This document shows positions 1 to 5,175 of a stretch of DNA of 5,175 nt, in pieces. Under the pieces are notes generated by a model. It was given only the letters and a program-made list of their open reading frames with translations. It was not told the origin of the DNA and searched no databases. Numbering within the stretch: position 1 is the stretch's first letter; the number at the start of each line of letters is the position of its first letter. The DNA comes from CBIFWW01 sp966186435 (GTDB lineage Bacteria; Pseudomonadota; Gammaproteobacteria; Enterobacterales; Enterobacteriaceae), in the NCBI GenBank assembly GCA_966186435.1, contig CBIFWW010000186.1, positions 1 through 5,175 of the forward strand. Direction: 5' to 3'. The position numbers and the translations under genes were made by a program.

Positions 1-172
1 GTATGAACTGCTGATTAACACCCCGGCGCTGGCTAACCTTATCCGCGAAGGCAAAACCCATCAGCTACCGGGGGTGCTGCACAGTGGCCAGGCTTTGGGG
101 ATGCAGACTTTTGAACAAAGCCTGGCTCAGCGGAAAAAAATGGGGCTAATTACAGCCCCGGTAATCGGATAG
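1..172 (+). CDS. yggR: YggR, PilT/GspE-type secretion ATPase (3' end only)
   Basis: The frame starting at base 2 is open from the window edge to a TAG at 170-172 and gives the last 56 residues of a protein. The residues NTPALANLIREGK followed by H-S-G-Q-A-L-G-M-Q-T-F-E-Q-S-L are the characteristic C-terminal end of PilT-like twitching/retraction ATPases (NTPAVANLIREGK...GMQT in PilT). In Enterobacterales this protein is YggR, a cytoplasmic hexameric ATPase of the PilT family whose role is poorly defined. The Walker motifs lie upstream of the window and cannot be checked. In E. coli, yggR is convergent with yqgF (ruvX); here it also faces ruvX, with one extra gene between them. I see no convincing intrinsic terminator directly after the stop. 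The family call is firm. The choice of YggR over another PilT paralogue rests on gene order. Confidence 0.88.
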   Translation, partial: YELLINTPALANLIREGKTHQLPGVLHSGQALGMQTFEQSLAQRKKMGLITAPVIG

Positions 173-419
173 TTGGCGCGAAATCAGCAGCAGTGTTTAT
201 TGTGATAACGGGAGGCTTATTATTCAGGTTCTATCTGGCAGAGTTAACATCAGTGGGTTTTAAATTGATTTTTCGATAAACCACCCGCTCGGTATTTGTC
301 TGCTGATAGCGTTTCGGGGCGATTAAGCACTCTTGCGCACGGCTAATGGCGACCTTGTATTAAAGTAGACAGCTACTCATTTTCCGGTTGTCATTTCATT
401 ATACTGCCCTGGCAATGAT
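173..419. other. Spacer between yggR and the glycosyltransferase gene
   Basis: These 247 bases hold no open frame that I can support. A bulged stem-loop (GTGGGTTT at 253-260 with AAACCAC at 279-285, and an inner ATTGA/TCGAT pair) could form in RNA, but no T-run follows on either strand, so I do not call it a terminator. A TATACT hexamer at 400-405 resembles a sigma-70 -10 box for the downstream gene, but no good -35 box sits 16-18 bases upstream. If it were used, the mRNA would start only a few bases before the start codon. I see no JUMPstart/ops element (GGCGGTAGCG type) of the sort that precedes many RfaH-controlled polysaccharide operons. Confidence 0.5.
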
Positions 420-1250
420 ATGAATTGGATTAAGGAACTAACCTTGGGGAAGAGTAACGATAAAAATACCATTTACACATATTGGGTCAGCAGAAACAAT
501 GAACCCATCCCTGCATATCTTAAAATGTGTTTGAAAACATGGAGTTTATTTATACCCAATTTAAAATTGGTGGTTATAAATCATGATAATTTGCATGATT
601 TTATATCCAGTGAGATCAATGTCGATAATTTTAAAAGACTGTCTTTAGCCCAGCAGTCAGATGTGGTTTCGGTGGCAACCTTGGCTCAACGCGGCGGTGT
701 ATTTATGGACCTTGACACCATCATTACCGGGGATGTAACGGATGTGTTATTTACCGCTAATGGCACAAAGGTGAAAGCCTTCGGCGATCCCATTCAGCAA
801 TATATTCATTTAGCGATAATGTGGAGTGGTCAGCCTGGTAATAAGCTGTTGGGTGAATGGTATAAAAGAATGAAAATCCGGCTTAATAGTATGCCTGATA
901 ATATCCCCTGGGATTATGTTGGGAATGCAATAGTGAACGAGTTATTAAAAGATAAAAATTATCAGGGTGAGTTTGAAATTATAGACCGAACGGCAAGTGG
1001 CAATATTATTGAGTCAGCCTTTGATAAGGATGCCGATACCTACCGGGCCTATATAAAATTCTGGTTTGGCGAACAACCCATTGAAATTGACAGGATACTG
1101 GAGAAGGTGAGCTGTAACTTGATTTCGTTGCATAACTCCTGGACGCCAAAGGAATTTAAGGCCGCATCTTTGCCGGTGGTCGCCTCCTGCAAGGTGAATT
1201 TAAGCCGGTTGTTAAGCTATCTGTTATTAGGTAACCAGGCCATTCGATAA
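420..1250 (+). CDS. Putative sugar glycosyltransferase, GT32 / capsular polysaccharide synthesis-like
   Basis: This gene encodes 276 residues. The N-terminal part has I-Y-T-Y-W (18-22), then L-K-M-C-L-K-T-W (34-41), F-I-P-N-L (44-48) and a V-V-I-N-H-D-N strand. It continues with Q-S-D-V-V-S-V-A-T-L-A (79-89) and R-G-G-V-F-M-D-L-D-T (91-100). The last contains the DXD motif (D97, D99) that binds the metal-nucleotide-sugar in the DXD glycosyltransferase families Gly_transf_sug and Caps_synth. Near the C-terminus, L-H-N-S-W (237-241) fits the conserved histidine region of these GT-A enzymes. I see no signal peptide or clear membrane helix, so it is probably a cytoplasmic enzyme acting on a surface glycan precursor; donor and acceptor cannot be inferred. 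ATG at 420 is the first usable start after an in-frame TAG at 366-368 and has no good Shine-Dalgarno. Rows 421-480, 541-600 and 841-900 hold only 20, 15 and 21 G/C per 60, well below the flanking genes, which suggests horizontal acquisition. Confidence 0.82.
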   Translation: MNWIKELTLGKSNDKNTIYTYWVSRNNEPIPAYLKMCLKTWSLFIPNLKLVVINHDNLHDFISSEINVDNFKRLSLAQQSDVVSVATLAQRGGVFMDLDTIITGDVTDVLFTANGTKVKAFGDPIQQYIHLAIMWSGQPGNKLLGEWYKRMKIRLNSMPDNIPWDYVGNAIVNELLKDKNYQGEFEIIDRTASGNIIESAFDKDADTYRAYIKFWFGEQPIEIDRILEKVSCNLISLHNSWTPKEFKAASLPVVASCKVNLSRLLSYLLLGNQAIR

Positions 1251-1292
1251 TGCCAGGGAAATGTAGATTAATATTTAGCACTAACGAGAGAG

Positions 1293-1339
1293 AGTGCCAA
1301 ATCATCTTATGTCAGAACATATAATGGTTTGGCACTTTT
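1293..1339 (+). terminator. Long stem-loop after the glycosyltransferase gene, likely terminator
   Basis: AGTGCCAAATCAT (1293-1305) pairs with ATGGTTTGGCACT (1324-1336) over 13 positions, with one G-U wobble in RNA. Inside it, TATGT (1308-1312) pairs with ACATA (1317-1321) around a CAGA loop, separated from the outer stem by a two-by-two internal loop. A short run of four T (1336-1339) follows on the + strand, as expected for an intrinsic terminator of the glycosyltransferase gene. On the - strand the stem is followed by CTCTCTCG rather than a T-run, so termination of ruvX transcripts there is less certain. It lies between convergent genes, where bidirectional terminators are common. The stem is clear; the U-tract is short. 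Confidence 0.65.
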
Positions 1340-1386
1340 AAATGACGCTAAGTATGGACGCCAGTTATCAGGCAAAATAGCGTGCT

Positions 1387-1806
1387 TTACGGGTGCTGCT
1401 CGAACCAGCTTTCAAGGATGATCACCGCTGAGGCGGAATCCACGCTGCCTTTATCCAGGGCGCGGAAGCCACCGCGTTCAAACAAGCCAGCGCGGGCTTC
1501 AACGGTGCTCAGGCGCTCGTCCTGTAGCTCGACTTTGATGCCGAAGCGGCCGTGGATCTTATTAGCAAACTTACGGGCGCGGGCGGTGAGCGGCTGCTCG
1601 GTGCCGTCCATATTCAGCGGCAGGCCAACTACTACATAGTCCGGCTGCCACTCCTTAAGCTGGGTGGCGATCAGGTCCCAATTGGGGGTGCCGTCCTGGG
1701 CCTTTAACGCCGCCAGTGGGCGGGCAGTGCCGGTGATACGTTGACCGATGGCGACGCCAATACTTTTGGTGCCAAAATCGAATCCGAGTAAGGTTCCGCT
1801 ACTCAT
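1387..1806 (-). CDS. ruvX: RuvX/YqgF, RNase H-fold nuclease (putative Holliday junction resolvase; 16S rRNA 5'-end processing)
   Basis: The protein has 139 residues, against 138 in E. coli. It is a compact RNase H-like domain: G-F-D-F-G-T-K-S-I-G-V-A (8-19) with the first acidic residue D10, V-V-G-L-P-L-N-M-D-G-T (59-69), D-E-R-L-S-T-V-E-A (96-104) with E97, and D123 in S-V-D-S-A-S-A. These are the expected catalytic carboxylates. The family is annotated as a putative Holliday junction resolvase; in E. coli, YqgF is also linked to maturation of the 16S rRNA 5' end and to antitermination at Rho-dependent sites. Its ATG shares one base with the yqgE stop (TGATG at 1808-1804 on the - strand), so translation is probably coupled. 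The ORF ends with TAA at 1387-1389. It is convergent with the glycosyltransferase gene, 136 bases away. Confidence 0.96.
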   Translation of the reverse strand: MSSGTLLGFDFGTKSIGVAIGQRITGTARPLAALKAQDGTPNWDLIATQLKEWQPDYVVVGLPLNMDGTEQPLTARARKFANKIHGRFGIKVELQDERLSTVEARAGLFERGGFRALDKGSVDSASAVIILESWFEQHP

Positions 1807-2369
1807 CAGGCGTGCCCTGCTTCACTGGTCATATTATGGATATCTATACCGATGGTGCGTGCTGCTTCGCGCCAGCGTTCGGAAATCGGGGTTTTAAACA
1901 GGATTTTGCTGTCCGCCGGGGCGATAAGCCAGCTGTTTCCCAGAATTTCGTTTTCGAGTTGGCCCTGTTCCCAGGAGGCATAGCCCAGGGCGACAATCAC
2001 CTCAGCAGACTGGTTTTCAGTACCCAGGGTTTCCAGCACATCCTTAGACGTGGTGATGATGGTTTCATCAGAAATGCGGATGCTGGAGGCAAACAGATCC
2101 GGTGGGCTGTGGAGGATAAACCCACGGTCTTCCGCCAGTGGGCCGCCGACGAATACCGGTTTATCCAGGCGCACTTTAGGGTCGGGTGGGGTTGGCTCAA
2201 TTTTGAGCTTAGATAGCACGTCCTTCACCTGGAGGTTTTCCATCGGCTTATTAATGATGATGCCCATTGCGCCCTTCTCATTGTATTCGCAGATGTAGAC
2301 CACGGAACGTTTGAAAAGAGGATCCTGAAGACCCGGCATGGCAATAAGAAAGTGATGCTGTAAATTCAT
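1806..2369 (-). CDS. yqgE: YqgE, UPF0301/DUF179 family protein
   Basis: Starting at ATG 2369 the protein has 187 residues (M-N-L-Q-H-H-F-L-I-A-M-P), the same start and length as E. coli YqgE. Family motifs are V-Y-I-C-E-Y-N (24-30) with G-A-M-G-I-I-I-N-K-P (33-42), V-G-G-P-L-A-E-D-R-G-F-I-L-H (74-87), A-L-G-Y-A-S-W-E-Q-G-Q-L-E-N-E-I (127-142) and a C-terminal A-G-H-A. The molecular function of this family is not established; yqgE commonly sits next to ruvX, as here. The frame extends upstream to a GTG at 2441, adding 24 residues. I reject that start because the extension is not part of the E. coli protein and overlaps a candidate promoter. The ATG at 2369 has only a poor Shine-Dalgarno (CCTCTGACA precedes it). 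The stop overlaps the ruvX start by one base. Confidence 0.94.
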   Translation of the reverse strand: MNLQHHFLIAMPGLQDPLFKRSVVYICEYNEKGAMGIIINKPMENLQVKDVLSKLKIEPTPPDPKVRLDKPVFVGGPLAEDRGFILHSPPDLFASSIRISDETIITTSKDVLETLGTENQSAEVIVALGYASWEQGQLENEILGNSWLIAPADSKILFKTPISERWREAARTIGIDIHNMTSEAGHA

Positions 2370-2412
2370 TGTCAGAGGTTCTGTCTTCCCGGTTGAAAAA
2401 GCGACAGTGCCC

Positions 2413-2441
2413 AGTATGCGGGGAAAGTGGCGAACTGTCAC
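2413..2441 (-). promoter_or_regulatory. Candidate sigma-70 promoter for yqgE-ruvX
   Basis: On the - strand, GTGACA (2441-2436, five of six to TTGACA) is followed after exactly 17 bases by CATACT (2418-2413, four of six to TATAAT). Transcription would begin near base 2406, about 35-40 bases before the yqgE ATG. It lies just after the hairpin that follows gshB, a sensible place for an internal operon promoter. It is predicted by eye from consensus only. Confidence 0.45.
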
Positions 2442-2450
2442 CTGGCCGGT

Positions 2451-2480
2451 GGAATAATCAAAGCGGGTTCCCTCCCGCTT
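2451..2480 (-). terminator. Hairpin after gshB, possible intrinsic terminator
   Basis: Read on the - strand, AAGCGGG (2480-2474) and CCCGCTT (2467-2461) form a perfect seven-base-pair stem around the six-base loop AGGGAA. A moderately T-rich tail, TGATTATT, follows. The stem begins eight bases past the gshB stop. The tail is interrupted, so termination may be partial, leaving some read-through into yqgE-ruvX. Confidence 0.5.
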
Positions 2481-2487
2481 GCCAGGA

Positions 2488-3441
2488 TTACTTGCTGAGG
2501 CCGAGGCGCGTTTCGATGGCGTCCATCAACATCCCGGTAATCGAAACCGGGAATTCCGCTTCAATTTCGCGCACGCAGGTTGGGCTGGTAACGTTAATCT
2601 CAGTCAGGCGATCGCCGATGATATCCAGGCCCACAAAAATCAGCCCTTTCGCTTTCAGGGTAGGGCCAACGCGGCGGGCAATTTCCCAATCGCTTTCGGA
2701 CAACGGGCGCGGTTCGCCACGGCCACCGGCAGCCAAGTTGCCACGGGTTTCGCCACCTTGTGGGATACGGGCCAGGCAATAAGGCACCGGCTCACCGTCC
2801 ACCACCAGAACACGCTTATCACCGTCTTTGATGGCTGGCAGATAGTTTTGCGCCATGCAATAACGGCTGCCGAGTTCGGTCAGGGTTTCGGCAATGACAC
2901 CAATGTTCGGGTCGTCTTGTTTTACCCGGAAAATAGACGCCCCGCCCATGCCATCCAGCGGCTTCATAATGATGTCGCCATGCTGCTGCCAGAAGGCTTT
3001 CAGCTGGGCTTTATTACGGGTGACTAGGGTTTCCGGAGTCAGATCGGCAAACCAGGCGGTGAACAGTTTTTCATTGCAGTCACGCAGACTCTGCGGTTTG
3101 TTGACGATCAGCGTGCCTTGCTCTTCAGCACGTTCAAGGATGTAAGTGGCGTAGATAAACTCGGTGTCGAAGGGAGGATCCTTACGCATCAGGATCACAT
3201 TTAATTCGCTCAAAGCGATATCCTGCTCGCTGCCGAATTCGTACCACTTATCATAATTTTGCTCGACGCTGACGGTACGGGTGCGCGCGCGGGCTTCACC
3301 GTTGGTCAGGTACAAGTCTCCCATTTCCATATAATGCAGTTTATAACCACGGCGCTGGGCTTCTAGCAACATTGCGAAACTGGAGTCTTTTTTAATGTTG
3401 ATGGAAGAAATCGGGTCCATCACGATGCCGAGTTTAATCAT
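2488..3441 (-). CDS. gshB: Glutathione synthetase
   Basis: This enzyme ligates gamma-glutamylcysteine and glycine with ATP to make glutathione, the second step of the pathway, in the cytoplasm. The protein has 317 residues, against 316 in E. coli, and is collinear with it from M-I-K-L-G-I-V-M-D-P. The N-terminal domain includes I-K-K-D-S-S-F-A-M (16-24), M-R-K-D-P-P-F-D-T-E (85-94) and N-K-P-Q-S-L-R-D-C-N-E-K (114-125). The ATP-grasp region has K-P-L-D-G-M-G-G (160-167), the flexible glycine-rich loop G-G-E-T-R-G-N-L-A-A-G-G-R-G-E (229-243), D273, and the metal ligands E281 and N283 in T-E-I-N-V-T-S-P-T. A strong Shine-Dalgarno (GAGGAG) lies eight bases before the ATG. The 56-base gap to rsmE contains GC-rich inverted repeats (AACCGG at 3466-3471 with CCGGTT at 3492-3497) but no T-run, so co-transcription with rsmE is likely. 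Confidence 0.98.
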   Translation of the reverse strand: MIKLGIVMDPISSINIKKDSSFAMLLEAQRRGYKLHYMEMGDLYLTNGEARARTRTVSVEQNYDKWYEFGSEQDIALSELNVILMRKDPPFDTEFIYATYILERAEEQGTLIVNKPQSLRDCNEKLFTAWFADLTPETLVTRNKAQLKAFWQQHGDIIMKPLDGMGGASIFRVKQDDPNIGVIAETLTELGSRYCMAQNYLPAIKDGDKRVLVVDGEPVPYCLARIPQGGETRGNLAAGGRGEPRPLSESDWEIARRVGPTLKAKGLIFVGLDIIGDRLTEINVTSPTCVREIEAEFPVSITGMLMDAIETRLGLSK

Positions 3442-3497
3442 TATTTTCTCCTCAGGAACCGGGGTAACCGGGCAGCCAGCAAGCCACCCGGCCGGTT

Positions 3498-4229
3498 TTA
3501 GCCCAAATCGCCAAACCGCACCTGAAGCGCGGTGATGGCGGTGAGCGCAGTTGTCTCAGTGCGTAAAACGCGAGGCCCTAAAAGAATATCAGTAAACTGA
3601 TACTCTGTGGTCATCGCGATCTCAGCGGCCGTCAACCCACCTTCCGGGCCAATCAGTAGGCGTACCCGTTCAACGGGCAGCGGTAGGGTATTTATACTCT
3701 GGCTGGCGCGAGGATGCAGGTTCAGTTTAAGCCCTTTATCCTCTTCGGCGCACCAGTCTTCCAGATCCATCGCCGGGCGAATAGTCGGGATACGGTTACG
3801 GCCACATTGTTCACAGGCGGCAACGGCAATTTTTTGCCACTGCTGGATTTTCTTCTCCAGACGTTCAGCGTCCAGTTTTACCCCACAGCGTTCGGAGAAC
3901 AGCGGGGTAATCATATCCACTCCCAGTTCAATGGATTTCTGAATGGTGAATTCCATTTTCTCGCCTCGGGACATCACTTGGCCTAAATGCAGATGTAGCG
4001 GCGATTCACGGTCATCGGTCTCGGCACTCTGAATCTCAACAAACACCCGTTTTTTATCGGCTTGGGTGATAGTGGCGGCAAACACCTGATTACTGCCATC
4101 GAACAGCTCCAGCGCCTGGCCCTGGGACATACGCAGCACGCGGCCAACGTGGTTAGCAGCATCTTCGCTTAATGCCATATTTTGCCCCAAAGCCAGTGGC
4201 TCCGGGTGGTAAATGCGGGGAATACGCAT
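3498..4229 (-). CDS. rsmE: 16S rRNA (uracil-1498-N3)-methyltransferase RsmE
   Basis: RsmE transfers a methyl group from S-adenosylmethionine to N3 of U1498 in 16S rRNA, in the 30S subunit. The protein has 243 residues, the same as E. coli RsmE. An N-terminal PUA-like RNA-binding domain (about 1-70; M-R-I-P-R-I-Y at the start, H-V-G-R-V-L-R-M at 27-34) precedes the SPOUT methyltransferase domain. That domain has Q-K-S-I-E-L-G-V (97-104), E-Q-C-G-R-N-R-I-P (140-148), the cofactor-binding L-L-I-G-P-E-G-G-L-T (191-200) and the knot segment L-G-P-R-V-L-R-T-E-T-T-A-L (217-229). GAGA a few bases before the ATG may serve as a modest ribosome site. It lies between endA and gshB as in E. coli. Confidence 0.97.
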   Translation of the reverse strand: MRIPRIYHPEPLALGQNMALSEDAANHVGRVLRMSQGQALELFDGSNQVFAATITQADKKRVFVEIQSAETDDRESPLHLHLGQVMSRGEKMEFTIQKSIELGVDMITPLFSERCGVKLDAERLEKKIQQWQKIAVAACEQCGRNRIPTIRPAMDLEDWCAEEDKGLKLNLHPRASQSINTLPLPVERVRLLIGPEGGLTAAEIAMTTEYQFTDILLGPRVLRTETTALTAITALQVRFGDLG

Positions 4230-4241
4230 GGATATCTCATT

Positions 4242-4268
4242 AATTTAAGGGCCAGATTGCGGCTGGCC
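4242..4268 (-). terminator. Weak hairpin between endA and rsmE
   Basis: On the - strand, GGCCAG (4268-4263) pairs with CTGGCC (4255-4250) around a seven-base loop (CCGCAAT). It is followed by CTTAAATT, a poor T-tract. It could attenuate transcription from endA into rsmE, or it may only be an intercistronic structure. It ends about 20 bases before the rsmE start codon. Confidence 0.3.
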
Positions 4269-4293
4269 GGCTACTTATGGCGAGTAGTGTAGG

Positions 4294-5001
4294 TTAGCTC
4301 TTTTGCGCCTGGCAAGCGTCAAGGATGTAGGGGTTGTGCTGGCCCTGGATTTGCGCGATACGGGCATCCCGTTCACACTCCCAGGCAGTTACCGGGTAAA
4401 GCTTGTTCCAGGCGGTAAATAGCTGGGTTTGCTGGCGGGAAAGCGTCAATTGATAGCGGTCGCGCATATAGAAGTAGGTACGGGCGATGGCCCCACGGGC
4501 GCGGGCCGGTGGCTCGGCCACTTTAGCTTTAAAATCCACTTTCATTTCACATTGGCCGTATTGGCCACCGCCGCCGCTCCACTGGCTGTACATAAAGTTG
4601 GAGCGGTCGCCATTCACCTCACCCACCGCCGGTTGCAGGTTGTGCATATCGCTTTCCATCTGGCGATATACCGGGTCGCGGGCGCAGTTTTTGCGGCCAC
4701 CGTTTTGCCAGCATTGGCGCTGATGACCGAATTCCCAGGCGTGAACCACATGTTCCCACTCCACCCGGCTGGCGAGGTTTTCATTCTTGCGCGTCTTATA
4801 GCCGCAAGAGTCTTTATCAATAATTCCTTTCTTCCCCTGCCAGTTAATTTTACAGCCGCAATAGAAATCCCCCGGGGCATCGGCATTAACCTTAACCCCG
4901 GCTTTTTTGGCCTGTGCAAAGGTGGTGGGTGAGTTTGCATCCACGCCGCTGGCGAATGTAGCTGCAATCAATGCAAACAGATAATGAGATTTGCGAGACA
5001 T
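4294..5001 (-). CDS. endA: Endonuclease I, periplasmic DNA-specific nuclease (catalytic-motif Pro reads as His)
   Basis: From ATG 5001 the protein has 235 residues, the same as E. coli EndA. It begins with a signal peptide (basic M-S-R-K, hydrophobic Y-L-F-A-L-I-A-A-T-F-A, probable cleavage after V-D-A at 22), so it acts in the periplasm, cleaving double-stranded DNA. GGGAG lies seven bases before this ATG; an in-frame TTG at 5058 would bury the signal peptide and is rejected. Family features are F-Y-C-G-C-K-I (46-52), E-W-E-H-V-V (81-86), R-Q-C-W-Q-N-G-G-R-K-N-C (95-106), and M-H-N-L-Q-P followed by G-E-V-N-G-D-R (119-133). By analogy with the Vibrio vulnificus nuclease Vvn, E83 and N130 should bind Mg and H84 act as general base. 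Eight cysteines (48, 50, 66, 97, 106, 151, 209, 230) fit four disulfides. Residue 87, proline in E. coli EndA (EHVVPA), is histidine here (CAC, bases 4743-4741). Confidence 0.95.
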   Translation of the reverse strand: MSRKSHYLFALIAATFASGVDANSPTTFAQAKKAGVKVNADAPGDFYCGCKINWQGKKGIIDKDSCGYKTRKNENLASRVEWEHVVHAWEFGHQRQCWQNGGRKNCARDPVYRQMESDMHNLQPAVGEVNGDRSNFMYSQWSGGGGQYGQCEMKVDFKAKVAEPPARARGAIARTYFYMRDRYQLTLSRQQTQLFTAWNKLYPVTAWECERDARIAQIQGQHNPYILDACQAQKS

Positions 5002-5043
5002 CTTCCAGCTCCCTAAAAAAAGAAGCCGCAAATTACCTGATGA

Positions 5044-5072
5044 TTTATCCAGTTGCAATCAGAGTGCGCCAA
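5044..5072 (-). promoter_or_regulatory. Candidate sigma-70 promoter for endA
   Basis: On the - strand, TTGGCG (5072-5067, four of six to the -35 consensus) and GATAAA (5049-5044, four of six to the -10 consensus) are 17 bases apart in the 90-base gap between sprT and endA. The small inverted repeat TGCGC/GCGCA overlaps the -35 side. This is a weak consensus match and could be chance. Confidence 0.27.
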
Positions 5073-5091
5073 AAGCGCAAGAAAATACCAT

Positions 5092-5175
5092 TTATTTACA
5101 GGTGGTTAGCGGTTCAGCTAATAGCTTTTCGCCACAATGAACGCAGCGATACTCGCTTTCACCACGCAGTACCCG
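5092..5175 (-). CDS. sprT: SprT, zinc-ribbon metalloprotease-like protein (3' end only)
   Basis: The - strand frame from the window edge to a TAA at 5092-5094 gives the last 27 residues. They include R-G-E-S-E-Y-R-C-V-H-C-G-E-K-L, nearly identical to the C-terminus of E. coli SprT (R-G-E-A-V-Y-R-C-V-H-C-G-E-Q-L). The C-x-x-C pair is the second half of the C-terminal zinc ribbon. The HExxH metal site of SprT-like proteins lies outside the window. Compared with E. coli, a few extra residues (E-P-L-T-T-C-K) follow the ribbon. sprT precedes endA in E. coli, which supports the call. The cellular role of bacterial SprT is not well defined. Confidence 0.9.
   Translation of the reverse strand, partial: RVLRGESEYRCVHCGEKLLAEPLTTCK

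Noticed and set aside
253..285. Bulged stem-loop GTGGGTTT...AAACCAC in the spacer after yggR, as a terminator
   Set aside because: The stem is bulged and AT-rich, and neither strand has a T-run after it. It starts about 80 bases past the yggR stop.
323..1282. Near-identical nonamers TTAAGCACT (323-331) and TTTAGCACT (1274-1282) flanking the glycosyltransferase gene, as insertion direct repeats
   Set aside because: They are only nine bases long with one mismatch. No other sequence similarity extends around them and there is no mobile-element gene, so chance is the simplest explanation.
1812..2216. Open frame of 134 codons on the + strand opposite yqgE
   Set aside because: It is antisense to yqgE, which is conserved along its whole length. 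No domain or ribosome site supports it.
2370..2441. Longer yqgE starting at GTG 2441 (24 extra residues)
   Set aside because: E. coli YqgE starts at MNLQHH, which matches ATG 2369. The extension has no family resemblance that I recognise and overlaps a candidate promoter.
2479..3027. Open frame of 182 codons on the + strand opposite gshB
   Set aside because: It is antisense to an unmistakable gshB with all its motifs. It shows no recognisable domain and is explained by the GC-rich codon use of gshB.
4429..4932. Open frame of 167 codons on the + strand opposite endA
   Set aside because: The composition is hydrophobic and Ala/Val-rich, as expected from the complement of a GC-rich gene. endA on the other strand is certain.
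5002..5058. Longer endA starting at TTG 5058
   Set aside because: It would place 19 residues before a normal signal peptide. ATG 5001 has a good Shine-Dalgarno and gives the family length of 235.

Overview
The window is a piece of an Enterobacterales chromosome. Every housekeeping gene matches an E. coli K-12 gene in length and motifs, and the order sprT-endA-rsmE-gshB-yqgE-ruvX followed by a convergent yggR is the one I know from E. coli. Sequence differences from E. coli are spread through every protein. This suggests a relative outside Escherichia, possibly on the Yersinia/Serratia/Hafnia side, but I cannot name the genus from the sequence alone.

Layout. On the + strand, bases 1-172 are the 3' end of yggR (a PilT-type ATPase). 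A 247-base spacer follows. A single AT-rich glycosyltransferase gene lies at 420-1250, and a long hairpin follows it at about 1293-1339. Everything to the right is on the - strand. Read in the direction of transcription it is sprT (3' end only, 5092-5175), endA (4294-5001), rsmE (3498-4229), gshB (2488-3441), yqgE (1806-2369) and ruvX/yqgF (1387-1806). No stretch longer than about 250 bases lacks a gene.

How the genes fit together. The - strand genes are a conserved neighbourhood rather than one pathway: a zinc-ribbon SprT protein, periplasmic endonuclease I, the 16S rRNA m3U1498 methyltransferase, glutathione synthetase, the UPF0301 protein YqgE, and the RNase H-fold nuclease RuvX/YqgF. rsmE and gshB are close enough to be co-transcribed. 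yqgE and ruvX share a base in a TGATG stop/start overlap. A hairpin and a plausible sigma-70 promoter between gshB and yqgE suggest that yqgE-ruvX can be transcribed separately.

The only accessory element I see is the glycosyltransferase gene. It has different base composition and sits in the convergent yggR/ruvX junction with no polysaccharide genes beside it. A second oddity is in EndA, where the proline of the catalytic EHVVPA motif reads as histidine. I found no CRISPR array, transposase, tRNA, rRNA or clearly new multi-gene system.
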